This document shows positions 46,811 to 58,834 of a stretch of DNA of 64,000 bases, one piece after another; within the stretch, counting starts at the first letter, position 1; the number at the start of each line of letters is the position of its first letter. A model generated the notes under the pieces. That model was not told the origin of the DNA, searched no databases, and saw only the letters and a list, made by a program, of their open reading frames with translations. Origin of the DNA: Suillus spraguei. Its lineage: Eukaryota; Basidiomycota; Agaricomycetes; Boletales; Suillaceae. The stretch covers positions 62,001-126,000 of the forward strand of contig JABCPU010000165.1 in the NCBI GenBank assembly GCA_016800925.1. Direction: 5' to 3'. A program made the position numbers and the translations under genes.

Positions 46811-48488
46811 ATGTGTCAGGCTGGTATTACAATCAACATACAAGTCCCTTGCATGCTACTGAAGAATTTCATGCCCTGCACAAGCAGCACTGGTAGCTCA
46901 ATTACATCAGGGAGCCTGAGTACCAGATCTTTCAAGAGTCTAAGGTCTGTTCATCATTATGAGCAAGTGACCCATACGCTCACTATGCACTGCAGCATTT
47001 CATCTGGGTCGCCTCCCACATCTGAGGCACCTAAATAGCTCTCCCATTTTGAAGAGTAGTTTAAGAGCTAGGTCTGCTTATTATCATGAACAATTTTCCC
47101 CAAGTGCTTAATTCACTGACTATGCACTCCAGTGTTTCACTGCCTTCCACATCTGAGGCACCTGATAGCTCACCCATCTCAAAGAGTCGCTCTTTGAGCT
47201 TAAGGGCTAGTTCTCCAGTGACCCCAAGCAAGTATATTATTCAATTATTATTGTTTATGTGCTACATCAAGAAGAACTCCAGTGTTTCACCACCTTCCAC
47301 ATCTGAGGTGCTTGATAGCTCTCCCATTGTGAAGAGTCATAACTCCTCCTACTTGAGGACTGGTTTGCCAGTGACCCCAGTCAAGACTAGGTCTGTTTTT
47401 TTCTGTTTTTGTCTGATATAAAATAACTGGTATTCACTATGACTCAGAGTATCCACTGTTGAATTACAGGTGCCCGCATATAAGGCGCCAACTAGCTCTC
47501 CCATCCTGGGGAGTAGCTCCCCAATACCAAGTAGCTTGCCAGTGACCCCAGTCAAGACTAGGTCTGTTTATTCTGTTTTTGTCTAATATAAAATAACTGG
47601 TATTCACTATGATTTAGAGTACCCACTGTTGGATTACAGGCACCCACATATAAGGCGCCAACTAGCTCTCCCATCCTGGGGAGTAGCTCCCCAATACCAA
47701 GTAGCTTGCCAGTGACCCCAGTCAAGACTAGGTCTGTTTATTCTGTTTTTGTCTAATATAAAATAACTGGTATTCACTATGATTTAGAGTACCCACTGTT
47801 GGATTACAGGCACCCACATATAAGGCGCCAACTAGCTCTCCCATCCTGGGGAGTAGCTCCCCAATACCAAGTAGCTCCCCCATGCTGAGGGGTAGCTCTC
47901 CTACCAATGGGGTTTCACTCCTCTCAACCACCATGTTGGATGAGTGCAACCCTACAATGGCTAACACATATGACTCTCACAAGAGGCCGCACCAGTACAC
48001 CATGATGCCACCTGATGGACTTGCTGACCATGAGAACTTTCCCATGAAGAAACCCAGGCTGTTGCTCACAATGGTATGTCACCCTCACCTGAATGCAGTC
48101 CAAAAACTTATACATATTTTAATTCACTTGTGATTGATTCCCTGATTCTGAAATATATTTTAATCAATGTATGCTTGAGCTTTCTCATATCAGCCGCCAG
48201 ACTTTCGCTGCCAGGATGGAATACCAGCACCTGCACACTGAGGAACTGGAACTGATCATGTCGCTGATGAGAGATGAAATGGAGGAGTCTCAGGCGTATT
48301 TGTCAAGAGCTGATTTGCAGATAGGCTCACTGTGGAACAGCCTGCATGATGCGGGCATGGCTGTGATATGGAATAAAGGGAGAAAAGACGCCAAGAAGGA
48401 GATTGAAAATGGCAGGTTGTTCCCCAGTCACGCAGACCATGAGGTCGATGACAATGGTGACTCATGCAATTCTTCGGTTTCTTCTTGA
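46811..48488 (+). CDS. Unidentified Ser/Pro-rich protein with repeated exons
   Basis: Probably one gene made of small exons. The first (from 46811) is MCQAGITINIQVPC... to SFKSLR. Later exons encode variants of PPSTSEAPDSSPIxKS...LPVTPxKT, each followed by an intron (gtctgtt...acag). From 47882 the frame continues as MLRGSSPTNGVSLLSTT...KKPRLLLTM, then after an intron (48074 to about 48193) a helical C-terminus (YQHLHTEELELIMSLMRDEM, NKGRKDAKKEIENGRL) ending at 48488. I do not recognise the family. It lies next to a Plavaka-type transposase and a DUF6532-like gene, so it may be transposon cargo. Exon joins around 47460-47880 do not keep one frame, so it could be a pseudogene. Confidence 0.45.
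46860..47890 (+). repeat. Tandem array of exon-intron units, about 150-171 bp
   Basis: Direct repeats, least alike at the left and nearly identical at the right. The last units have a period of exactly 170 bp (for example gtagcttgccagtgacccc at 47531 and 47701; the preceding unit is one base longer). Each unit holds an exon-like Ser/Pro block and an intron-like segment (gtctgtttattctg...ggattacag, 78 bp). Confidence 0.85.
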
Positions 48489-49214
48489 TGCAATGGCAGT
48501 GTCAATGATAAGTTGCAGGCAAGTGGGGGGTCATATCACTAATGAGCAGCTATTATTCAATCCCTGAGCCCGATTACTCTTATCTGACCGTTTATAGACT
48601 ACAAATGATTACATATGTACATGTGTACTATCAGTGATGACGGCTGGCAGTACAAATATGAATTCTTCTTTCTGATGGTGATGGCTGCTATCTCAATGAT
48701 TGCCGCAATCACAACCCTATCATGTGAGCACCAGCGCTAGAAATTCATACTTGAGCTGAATCTTACTGTTTCCCCGCTCATTTGGGTCATATGACTCATG
48801 CCTCATGCTGCAATCAATAAAACAGTGCCTGCAGGCCTGCAGGTTCGCTCTGAAGCTGAACCGATCACGTGCTCGTTCGTCCACTGAACCATAGCTTTAT
48901 TTAAAGGTGAGTGTTTAATCGGGTAACTCAATTTACATTCCTCTAACGCTACTAGTATGCCTTGCGCTGGCAGCCAAGCTGGGCATGGGCGTGGCAGTGG
49001 CGCACAGTCTGGCATTGATGAACACGGAGCATCAATCCCCCCAATCCCCCCCTTCCAACCAATTCCCTATCAAGCAAGTCAGACTGACTCGGGAATCGCA
49101 ACAGAACATTGAACTGCTGCTAATAATATGATACATGTACGTACACTTTGCTTCAGTATGTTCTCGGTTTGATACTAATGATGATTCAAGACAGATGGTC
49201 CTACCATCAACGTA
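48489..49214. other. Intergenic, no gene seen
   Basis: Short unrecognised frames only. A CTGCAGGCCTGCAGG palindrome lies at about 48828-48842. Confidence 0.4.
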
Positions 49215-50829
49215 TTGCAGCAACATCAATCTCGCTCTAGAGCAGCCCAGTTGCCGCCGCAAGATCGGCTTAGACTGTACACAATTCCATCCTCACGCAC
49301 CTCCAGCCAGCAAACATTGTTGAGGGCCTCAATGAGCACCATGTCATTAGACGATCTCGACAATGGCACCTGTTCACAGCATGCGAGGCGTGGTTCGAAA
49401 CATGGTGCATTGAAGTCCTCAAAAATCAGATTTTACAATGAGAAGGACAAGCAAAACGTGTACTATGCACGGAAACTTGTCGTGCTCGATATGCTCCTTG
49501 AGACCGGTTGGGAGGATAATTGCAGCACCTTGGAAGCTGTTGCTATAGAATGCTTGTCCTCAGCATGTGCAAGGACCAGTCATAGTATGTGTTTTTTTAT
49601 TGATCATAAATGCATACTTATTTGTAAGTAGTTACTGAACCTATGACTGGAGTTGTTAAGCTCATTTTAGATGAACTATCGAATATATGAGGCAAGTTGG
49701 TTCAAGAAGCCAAAATGTGGCTACTGGCCCTTGGCCTTCAGCCCGATATTACTTTGATGCCAGAAGATGACATGGCGCACATAAGAGCACGTGCAAACAC
49801 CTTGTTAGATGAAATCAATCTTGAAGATTACTTCTTGAATGGATGGGATGCCGAGCGCTCAAAAGTGCTTGTATTTTCAGCTATTATTTACTTCAATTTT
49901 CATCAAGGCGTCTGGTTCGGGCGAAACTCATCCTTCCTCAATGACCCAGCAGCGAGAACACGATCTCAAAACCCTCATGGTTCATGTATGAGTTGTCTGG
50001 CACTGCAGTAAGTCCATTCGTCAAACATTCCTCAGACACTGATTCATTTTTGTTTGATGCTAGTTATATTGTGCCATCCGCTGTGCTGCGACAGGCAGAC
50101 TAGCAAAAACGAAAAACATCCTACAATTCTCTACTCAAGAGTTCCAACCAGTCGCAATTGGAATCCGGAATGCAATCAAACGATATTTGGATTGTCCTGA
50201 GCTCAATGATGGCAAATTCTTAACCTGCATGACCACTCACCATGAGCAGTGCTTGTAAGTGCTTCTGAGCCTCAAAAGCATTATATTGATGCTATATTTA
50301 CAGAAAGGCTCTTAGAGCTCGCACAGGTGAGGCATCACCCACGAAGAAGTACAAAATATATGTCCCCTCGTCGTCGTCAGAACTATACTGGCCGAGGACG
50401 AGTACTACCAGTGGTACCTCCACATCAGCACTAACTTCCAACTCCATACCATCGCTAGTGCCTCGAAACGCACTTGCATCTTCGTCCTCTGCATCATCTG
50501 ATGCGTTGTGGTACCCTGGGCCTCGCGAACTAGTAGACCCCCCTCAGGTTGCGCAATGCGCACCATACATTCCTGATGGCAGCTTGCAGAGGTCCTTTTC
50601 TTACAGTGGTGAAATGCCTTTGGACTCCCAACAATGACATTACATTCTGCCAGAGTCGCAGCCTCACTATGAGGAGCCTGCCAAGGTAGCATCGAATCAG
50701 CGTGATACGCTGCCATTTCTGCAGGACAACTCGGACACACGCCATTTGTATTTTAGCAGTTCGAGTTCACTGGCAGGCTGGAGCGGTAACCTTGAGGGTA
50801 GTTCAAGTTGGAGGGGGCCCCTACCATGA
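49215..50829 (+). pseudogene. Transposon-associated helical protein, possibly DUF6532-like
   Basis: Several plus-strand frames with matching style: a start region with SKIRFYNEKDKQNVYYARKL and LLETGWEDNCSTLEAVAIEC, then after intron-like gaps VQEAKMWLLALGLQPDITLM, LLDEINLEDYFLNGW, a middle block (QFSTQEFQPVAIGIRNAIKRY) and a long Ser-rich tail (SALTSNSIPSLVPRNALASS). This order resembles the DUF6532 proteins often found beside basidiomycete Plavaka elements, but I am unsure. Stops near 49690 and 50635 are not easily spliced out, so it is probably decayed. Confidence 0.4.
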
Positions 50830-51560
50830 TGTTTTTCGTACTAGTTTTTTTTCGTACCATTCACAACTAGTTTCAATTGATTTTTGAGCTATTGACAGTA
50901 GCCACCGGTCTTCCCCCGTTAAAGTTCGAGCATCGACTATTGATTATCATGATTATACTAGATATCTCATCTAATCTCTACCTTATAAACGATCAACTGA
51001 CTGTATTTTGGAAGCGAAGACGAGTCCGAAATCGAACGGTTCCGTGAATTCAGTTAGCCGATGTTCAAGATCCATTTTACCCTTAAAAGGCTTAGCGCTA
51101 TAGCTACAGCCCATTACAAGTTGTTATAAGTCGATTCTGTAATAGTCGACTGTTACTGAACTGGATTTTGCTACCGTGCTTCCAGTCGCTACCAAGCGCT
51201 TCATAACACATTTGATTCCACTGATGGTTCCCGATTACATGTCTTGAATCAACATCCAGTCTCGTTCCCGTACCGTGTTATTACGGAGCTGACATTGCCG
51301 TCTAAATTGTCATGCCCGCATCTGACGCGGCCATAAATGAGGGGAACGTAAATACGCAGCGAAAGATCCCTAGATCCCGCAGCATTCATCACCGAGGCTA
51401 CACAGCCAATGATTATAACAAAGCCCATGATAGCATTACAATGCATAAACGAAAACATGACATCTAGCCATTACGTATCATCAGTTCCTACGTAAAAAGC
51501 TCACAAATCATCAAAAAAAGTTCGAGAAAGCGACTAAAATGGTATGCCGCCACGGAGCAC
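50830..51560. other. Intergenic, no gene seen
   Basis: AT-rich with short frames. Contains the short inverted pair aagtcgattctg/agtcgact near 51130. Downstream flank of the convergent Skt5-like gene. Confidence 0.4.
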
Positions 51561-53764
51561 CTACATAATCACACACTCCTTCTCCTCCAATTTTACACCT
51601 TGAATTCCCATCTCTGCAAACGTGGTGGGAGGTTTTGGACCTGGAGGACGCGTAGTCCCTTGAGGAGTAGGAATTCTATCGACCTGAGCATGTCCCTGCG
51701 CGCCTGGTGTGACCTGAGTTTGCCCCTGCGGCGGCCCTGACCCCTGCCTCTGACCAGGCGGTCTTCCAGCGGCCCTTGCATACGCAGGCTGTGGCTGTGA
51801 CTGTGGCTGCGGCTGTGACTGCTGTAACGGCGATTGTTGACGCGACGGCGGCGCACCCCCAGATCCAGGATCTACAAGGGTGTACCGATGTTGACCCACG
51901 AACTGCCTCTGCGGCTGCTGTTGCTGTTGTGGAGGTAGTTGTTGGGGTACAGCAGAAGGCGATGAACTTTCGACAAGCGAGGTGATGTGCTGTCGTGGAG
52001 ATTGCTGTCGTACGATGGAGCTCTTTCTTGCCATGTCCATTACTTGTCTTCCATCTTCCGCGCTCATGCGTGGCTGTGTACTTGTTCGTTCTCGTGCTTG
52101 AGTACGCTTGCGGACGAGTTGGGCTTCAGTGATGGTGTCGTGCTCTTGTCGTGAAAGGGCTTGAGGGACGACTTGGTTAAGTGCTGCGATGCGTTCTACA
52201 GCATCTGTATTTCCGTGTTCAGCAGCCTGCAGACTCGTGAGCAAGAAACGATGTACACGAAAAGAAAACATACAAGGGAGTACCACCTCATCGATTCCTG
52301 AATATCCTTTTCACCACCCACGCCAACTTCTTTATAGTATCCCATGGCAAATTCAGCGCTTGGTAAGCCGCGCCTGGCAGCTTTTTCGGCGAAAGTGAAG
52401 GCAAGACTTTCGTCCTTGTCGAATGCGCCTTCTGCACCGCACAAGAACCACTTGCTAAGAGCCATATCGGCCTCAACCTCGCCCTGCTGACTGGCGAGGG
52501 AATAATACTGGACGCTGAGCAATGCATCAAAGGGAAAAGGAGGACTGGCGAATTCGTAAGCATGGCCGAGCTTATATTGTGCGGGTGCAAAACCAAGGTA
52601 GGCAGCACGCTCGAGGTGGCGGCGGGCCTCTGATTGAGCGATAGGTGGTGAAGGCAAGAAAGAAGGAGGTAATGAAGCAGCGGAAAATTCGCTGAGGAGG
52701 AGGAGGGCATAGACATAGGCGGGTTGAGGGGTAGCAGTACTGGCGAGAGTAGCTGCACGCTGTAAAAGAGGGAGAGCAGCAGCCGGGTTTGGGGGGAGAG
52801 CTAGTTGACCCAGTAAATGTGCCATACCCATGCGCTATGTGACGATGAAATTAATGACATAAAAGAAGCTGAGAGACGTACATAAACACAGCTTTCGACA
52901 CCGAGCTTTGCGCCTCGTTCGAAACAGTCCCTCGCATGGACCGCATCGTTAAAGTTTTCGTAATCGCGTCCAAGACGGAACCAAGCAGCGGCGTAACCAG
53001 CACGTGCTGCAGCTTCGAAATCGCGGAATGCTTGACGGGGATTGTGTGGATGCGATCTGGGTAAGCCCCACTTGATTCGAGGGTGGCACGAAGGTATATT
53101 GCTTCAGCTACGAATAGAGGAAGCGGTTGGTGATTTAAGTTTGCTAGTTGTTGTATGAGAGGGACTGCGGTTGCAACGAGACGTTGTATTTGTGGATCAG
53201 TAATTGTGACTGGACCCGATGGGATGTCAGTTACGCTAGAATATTGAGTGCGATCTACGAGGACAAGAACGTCACGGGCCCAAGCGAGTTTGAGAGCAGG
53301 ATCATGAGCAGGCTGTTGTATAGTTGGGAGTGCAATTGAGAGAGATTGTACGGTTGGAATAGGGGCCGTGAGACTTGGAACGGCGCTCTGACTTTGAGCA
53401 CGCAAAGGAGGAGAGTGGTGTGGGTAGTGAGACTGAGGTGGTGGCATTGAAGGAGAGTGATGTGGGAGTGGTGAAACTGGGAGAGGAACGGCAGAAATCG
53501 GGTTCCAGGGAGGTGAGTTGCGCTGATAAACATTATTGTCCAAAGATCTAGCCATCTAATAGAAAGGTGAGTTGAATGTAGTATAGATGGATGTAGATGA
53601 GAACCCACGTTATATAGATCTACTCGATGTGGACGAGGTGCGGGTAAGGGTGACTTTGATTGATCTCTTTGATATCCTGATGGAAGGGGTGGCAAGGGTG
53701 GTGGACCTGGTGGTACGTAGTCTATAGGAAGAGGCGGAATTGGCGGTGGTGGTGGTGATGACAT
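51561..53764 (-). CDS. Skt5/Chs4-like SEL1-repeat protein with CVIM prenylation motif
   Basis: An activator-type protein of chitin synthase: in yeast Skt5/Chs4 binds and places Chs3 at the bud neck. Start at 53764 (MSSPPPPPIPPLPIDYVPPG), with introns near 53610-53557, 52880-52835 and 52325-52240. The N-terminal third is Pro-rich. The middle carries SEL1-type helical repeats (AFRDFEAAARAGYAAAWFRLG, ARRHLERAAYLGFAPAQYKL, AAQKGEVEADMALSKWFL-like, EKAARRGLPSAEFAMGYY). The C-terminal part is Gln/Pro-rich and the protein ends KEECVIM-like (read as EKECVIM), a CaaX box, the same last four residues as yeast Skt5. A C is missing from a run at 53059-53061 (plus-strand GGG): the frame shifts there and is repaired by one base to RSHPHNPRQAFRDFEAAARA. 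Confidence 0.85.
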
Positions 53765-53879
53765 TATGCCAAATGGTATGGATATTTACGTGTGCTATGC
53801 CCTTAACCTCGTTAACCGCTCAGTAAAATTAGCCACAGCTATCCTATTTATGGCTGAAGCACTGCATCAGTTTCACATT

Positions 53880-54095
53880 TCATTTATCCGACAATGACGC
53901 CGCGAGCCCTGAGGCCTGACCAGATCCTGTGACCATTCGTGTGATTTCTGTCCTGTAAGTGCTCACAGCTTGCGACTTTGTACGTACCAGGTAGTAAAGG
54001 GAGGAATGAATATCGAATGGAAAGTTACCATCCTGATATCCGAGGGATGGTGCTGTATAAGTAGTCTGAGTGGGCAATGAATTATGAGAAGACAA
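53880..54095 (-). CDS. Small unidentified open frame
   Basis: 71 codons on the minus strand (MSSHNSLPTQTTYTAPSLGY). A consensus-like donor gtacgt and acceptor cttacag about 37 bases apart lie inside it. No family recognised. It may be a small gene or chance. Confidence 0.2.
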   Translation of the reverse strand: MSSHNSLPTQTTYTAPSLGYQDGNFPFDIHSSLYYLVRTKSQAVSTYRTEITRMVTGSGQASGLAASLSDK

Positions 54096-54431
54096 GGGAA
54101 CCTGTTCTGGGTAGGGATGTCAAAATAATACTATGTACTATAGCTATATTGTCCTTCAGGGGCTAACATAAATATTCTTTATAATAGTAGTAACTAAGTC
54201 CCTAACATTAAATTACAAGCTCAAAGAATATGAAGGTGTAGTTCTCTTGACTCCTAAGCAAGCTCCGAGTATGTGACCAATGAAATCGTGTGAATTTGTC
54301 TTGTGACGCGACCACCCGTGTTCTTCCGGTGCCAACTAACCCCGCACTTGCTGCTCCCACTCACATCAATACCTGTACTAAGTACAACAATTTAATAGTA
54401 TCTGCTCATCGAGCAGGACAGTCTACTCAAC

Positions 54432-56386
54432 ATGAGTGCACCAGGTCCAACGATGAAGACCTTTCAAAAGCGTTTCTATACTGTCATTCCCCGCTCCATA
54501 TCATCGTCGTCACCATCCACATCCCCAATTTCCCGTAGACGATCTGGTTCAACACCCTCTGCTCGTTCCCTTTACAATGCACCTACCAATTCCTCCAGCC
54601 CACTTGCTTTTTTTGACTCTCCACCTCCACCTCAACCACAGCCTAGCAAACCCATGTCGTCTCGACATCCCGCCTTCCTGTAAAGGCAGAGGGCGAAGGT
54701 TCTGCCCATCATTCACATGGACAGCCCCCATTCTCCTTGGCGCTCACATCACCACAAGCAAATCCAAACTCCCCTCCCCACACTCCTCCCTCACACCAGT
54801 CATCCTCTTTCTTTCCCTATTCACCGTTCGCACCAATACCATTTTACAATATCGCCGTCGCAGACTCACACACTGACTCTCATCCACGAGAAAAGAAACA
54901 AAAGGTTCGCTACCACCTCGATGTCGGCGCATATGGTATACCGAAGAAGACTAAAGCTCAAGTCTCGGGGAGAGGGATAGCTATAGGCGGCGGCAATAGT
55001 AATAGCTGGCGAAAGATTGACGCCCACCCACAGAAAGAGGATCTCAGTTTTGCCGTTCAAGTTGGCGAGGATGCCTATTTTATACAGGAGAATGCTATGG
55101 GCGTCGCAGATGGTGTCGGCGGTTGGTCGAGAGCCAAGGCACCTGGTATGTTTGAAGATTTCCACTAGACCTTTATATCCTCAACCTATGTCCCAGATGC
55201 TAGTCCATCAAAGCATATATCCACAGATCCATCGCCTAGTGCATTATTCGCTCGCCGATAATGCACCACTGTTCGGCAGAGGCCCTCCAAGCCGAGGCCT
55301 CGTCATTCCGTTGCCGGGATGCATCCCCTTCTCGGTCCAAATCACCGCACCGACATCCGGGATCCACGGCCCATGATGCCGTATGGCCGTGGAAGGCCGA
55401 AATAGACGAGCTTCATGAAGAGCTCGAAGACTCTTTGGAGGATCTTGAAGATGGACTAGATGTCCTAATGATCCTCGAACGTGCATATGAGACCACCCTC
55501 AAGGCCCATGTCATTCCAGAGCCTCCCTGTCCGCCTACGAAAGCGGCCTTATCTCCAGGACTCGCATCCATACCCGAGGAATCACCAATCATCACCTCCG
55601 CAGGTTCCCAACCGTCCATCCCACAATCACCAGAACTTTCCCTTCCAAAGATGATTCCCCTCATGACAGGCTCTTCAACAGCACTCGTCGCAGTCCTCCA
55701 ACACTCTTCCAGCACCCCTCCCCCGGCCACCTCCCCACCCCGCCCATTCATCTTTCAGAACCCTCCAGACACAGCCTCACGCAAAGAAACTCATGACGCA
55801 GTACTCAAGATTGCCCATCTTGGAGATTGCATGGGTATGCTGGTGCGCGACGAGAACATCGCTTGGCGCAGCGAAGAGATGTGGAGTGCTTTCAACACAC
55901 CCGTGCAACTCGGTCCAGCATCCTCTGCACGTCCTCGAGATGCCCAAATTTTCAGCCTTCCAGTTCAATCAGACGATATCCTCATTCTCGCTTCCGATGG
56001 GCTCTCCGATAACTTGTGGGATTACGAAGTATTAGACGAAGTAGTACGGTTCAAGCGCTCTTTCCTGAAGAGTGACAGGGAGGGCGGTGAGGGTCTTTTG
56101 GGCCGTCGCACGTTGGCAGGCATGCTGAGCGAAGCGCTCTGTTCACGTGCACGTCGCGTGAGCGAGAGAAGAGGGCGAGGAAACGAGGACGGCGTGTTTG
56201 ATATGGAGGATGAGGTGCCATTTGCATGTCGTGCAAGGGAATCAGGGAAACCATTCAGAGGCGGTAAAATAGATGGTGCGTTTATTAACATCTTAACTTG
56301 TACTGTTTTCAAGAGTTTCTGCAGATATCTCAGTATTGGTTGCTGTCATATCACCCGCTACTGACGTCGTCCGGAGCTCATTATAA
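54432..56386 (+). CDS. PP2C-type phosphatase, PTC7-like
   Basis: A Mg/Mn-dependent serine/threonine phosphatase of the PTC7 (PPTC7) branch, which in yeast is a mitochondrial enzyme linked to coenzyme Q synthesis. Start at 54432 (MSAPGPTMKTFQKRFYTV), a basic N-terminus that could be a targeting sequence. Landmarks are FAVQVGEDAYFIQENAMGVADGVGGW (metal-binding DG), TDPSPSALFARR, LERAYETTLKAHVI, MTGSSTALVAVL, IAHLGDCMGMLV, EEMWSAFNTPVQLGPAS, DDILILASDGLSDNLW and, after a last intron (56278-56323), DDISVLVAVISP. The stop is at 56384-56386. Two single-base losses interrupt the frame: near 54680 (AFL then GTA AAG) and near 55258 (ARR then ATG CAC). A long Ser/Pro insertion (about 55540-55780) lies inside the domain. 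Confidence 0.9.
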
Positions 56387-57094
56387 GCACCCGGGTCTAA
56401 TTGGTTTACTCAACGGATCGTACCTGGTTTTTTGCGTTGTCTTTGGTCTTCGACGCTCATTGCTCTATCGCATTTGCATATGTATTACAATTTACCTCGG
56501 CAATACTCTCTTTCATGTTTTGTATAGATACAATTAACGCTGTGCCCGAGATGTATGACAGTATATGTTGTACATAGTATCTAACCGATCTTGAAGTAAT
56601 TTGAGCTGTTTAGAGCCACCTTCGCTGTTTTTCACATGAAATGCAGGCCGGCGAGGCAGTCTCTAGCCCAATGTCAACAGTCTAGGTATCCAAGGTCTGG
56701 TATTTAAGGTGAGACAGAGGATAGGATAGCAGATGCCCTGCTCTTCGACGCAGGCTGGTAAAGTCCATGCCCGCCAATATACTTTCATTCCGCTAGACCT
56801 GAAGGTTATGTATACATTGGCTTTAAGAAAACGGACTACGAGAATAAATCATCAGGGCCATACTACCAGAATGATACATGACTGTCAGACATGCGGACTC
56901 AGAGAAAGGCTATTCCTAGAAATTCGGATACATATGCATATGTACGTATCGTACACAATGGCTTTACAGACTCGGGCTCGAGAAAGGATACTCCTAGGAT
57001 GATACATATCGTACACCACTGATCATACAATTTACAAACGTGCAGACTCGGAAGGATTAGTAGAAACCAAGCATGAATCAGACTGATGTAGCCA
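56387..57094. other. Intergenic, imperfect direct repeat
   Basis: No gene. Two imperfect copies of gatacat(a/g)...cagactcgg...gagaaagg(a/c)tattcctag occur in 56865-57050. Confidence 0.45.
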
Positions 57095-58800
57095 CTACCA
57101 GTAACAAAACTTGAAATACAACACACCAAAGATGAGCGCCACTAGTGCCATTCTCTGTTGTCCATTCATTATTTCCTCGTTCACTGGGCCATCTCCTGCC
57201 CTCCCTGTGAACCAGTCAAACCTGTGCCCGATGAGCATAAATTCTCCCCGCTCAAGTAGGCCGATCAACCTCGCTTACCATCCTGATCAGCGCGCTTTCG
57301 GCGATTGCGACAGCCCATCTTAGTGAAGACCTGAGAGCTTTGGTACGATCTATATCCCTCCACAAATGACGGTACATATCATGCACTATGTTTGCAATGA
57401 CCGTCGCTATTGCTAGGCTCATTGAAAAATTGAGTATGACAGAGCTCCTTGTGAAGAGATACGTGAATGCGCCCAGGACTGTCGATGCTGTGCTGATCAG
57501 GAACAGCTCTGCGCTATTGGGAGTGTGATCCGGATACGTCAGTTCTGGGTAGAGCTTTATAAGTTTCCCATCGCCTTATGTAAAAACGCCAGTACGATCT
57601 TTGACCATCGTTCCACTAAGGGTGAGTTGCGACGACACGAGGAGCAGGATGAAACCCTTCGCCCCCATGAGCAATAGAAAAGTTGCGCTTCCTTCCGACA
57701 GAAATCGATGTCTTCTCCTCCACCTGTTTTCGGGAACTGCGAGTCAAATTCCACACCATCCTGGACACGGCGGGCGATGAGATTGGCTGTGACACCCCAG
57801 GGCATATCACTCTCATTCTGTGGCATCTTCGCGGCGATATCCCAGAAGTAAGTAACCCCAGCAAGATGTACGGCATTGGTGAAGATTGTGCTGGCGATCG
57901 ATAAATAGGTGTTTGCAACGAAACCAGCAGCCTGTGGGTTCGAACGAATGGCTTTCTCAGCCTCGATCAGAATGTCATCATCTTGAGGTGTGACATCATC
58001 GTCAAGAAATAGTGCAGCAGATTCTTTCATGCCCCTGTTTCGTGACGCTAAGGCGTTTAGGTTACTCTCATTGACACGAATACGGATGTCTGTGCGATGG
58101 TCCACGCATCTGCATGTTGTTGAATGTAGCGTGCAGGTAAACTCCCGCCAATGCCGTTGGAAAGTCTTGATGGTATCATTCGAGAGCAGCCCCATATGCG
58201 GTACAGCTGGAAGAGAAACGGGTCCCCATCTTGATCAATAAAAACCTTGGGTATGACTTGGCCACCGAAAATGTTCATATGGGTGTGGTGGATGACAGGG
58301 AACGTGGGCATTCCAGGAAAAGTGAAGGCAACGCACCCCGTACCTTGAGGGACATGTTCGTGCTGTGCAATCAGCGTGAACTGCTCGTGGATGTCTCTTA
58401 TCCAGCCTTCGTCGAGGAGAAAAACATCATCGCCATTAGAACAAAATAATCCGCTTTTTCCTTCCAAGCCCGATGTGCACACTGGCGCTAAATGGCACAG
58501 ACATGACCGCGGGGTACATTGCAGATCTCGGTAGAGACATCCGTGATTCCCTCCTCTGATAAGAGTGATTCGATGTTCAACATTTGATTGTTTCCCGTGC
58601 GGCGCAGAAACTCGTCGTCGGCGTCAATTCCCAAGTATATCTTCACCCGAAAGTGAACCAGTCCAAGTTCACGGGTGTCACGCTATGTGGTGCGCGCAAG
58701 GGACTTTGCAAAGGTCCGAAGGTTTTCGAGGCTCTTCTCGGGTCCCTCGAGACCACGGGATGTGATGGGGAGGAGGATAGCGAATGTAATAGTGGGCCGA
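57095..58800 (-). pseudogene. Two-domain membrane glycosyltransferase (GT2), decaying
   Basis: Minus-strand fragments in order: RPTITFAILLPITSRG, YLGIDADDEFL, CNVPRGHVCAI, HRAWKEKADYFVLM, GDDVFLLDEGWIRDIHEQF, FPGMPTFPVIHHTHMNIFGG and QDGDPFLFQLYRIWGC (N-terminal domain). Then a GT2 domain with SNLNALASRNRGMKESAALF, the metal-binding LFLDDDVTP and the acceptor loop FPKTGGGEDIDFC. Then DGKLIKLYPELTYPDHTPNS, two or more membrane helices, and FDWFTGRAGDGP, with the stop at 57097-57095. GT2 enzymes transfer sugars from nucleotide donors, here probably at a membrane. There are two in-frame TAG codons (near 58687 and 58493), frame changes near 58090 and 57570, and by comparison with the family layout a block seems missing between the domains. 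Probably broken; the start was not found. Confidence 0.75.
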
Positions 58801-58834
58801 TTCAAGTATATGACCTTGCTCGTTTTGAAACTGC

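Noticed and set aside
47349..47967. Minus-strand proteins repeating LLGIGELLPRMGELVGALY
   Set aside because: They are antisense readings of the 170-bp exon-intron array; stops and the sense-strand splice signals favour the plus strand.
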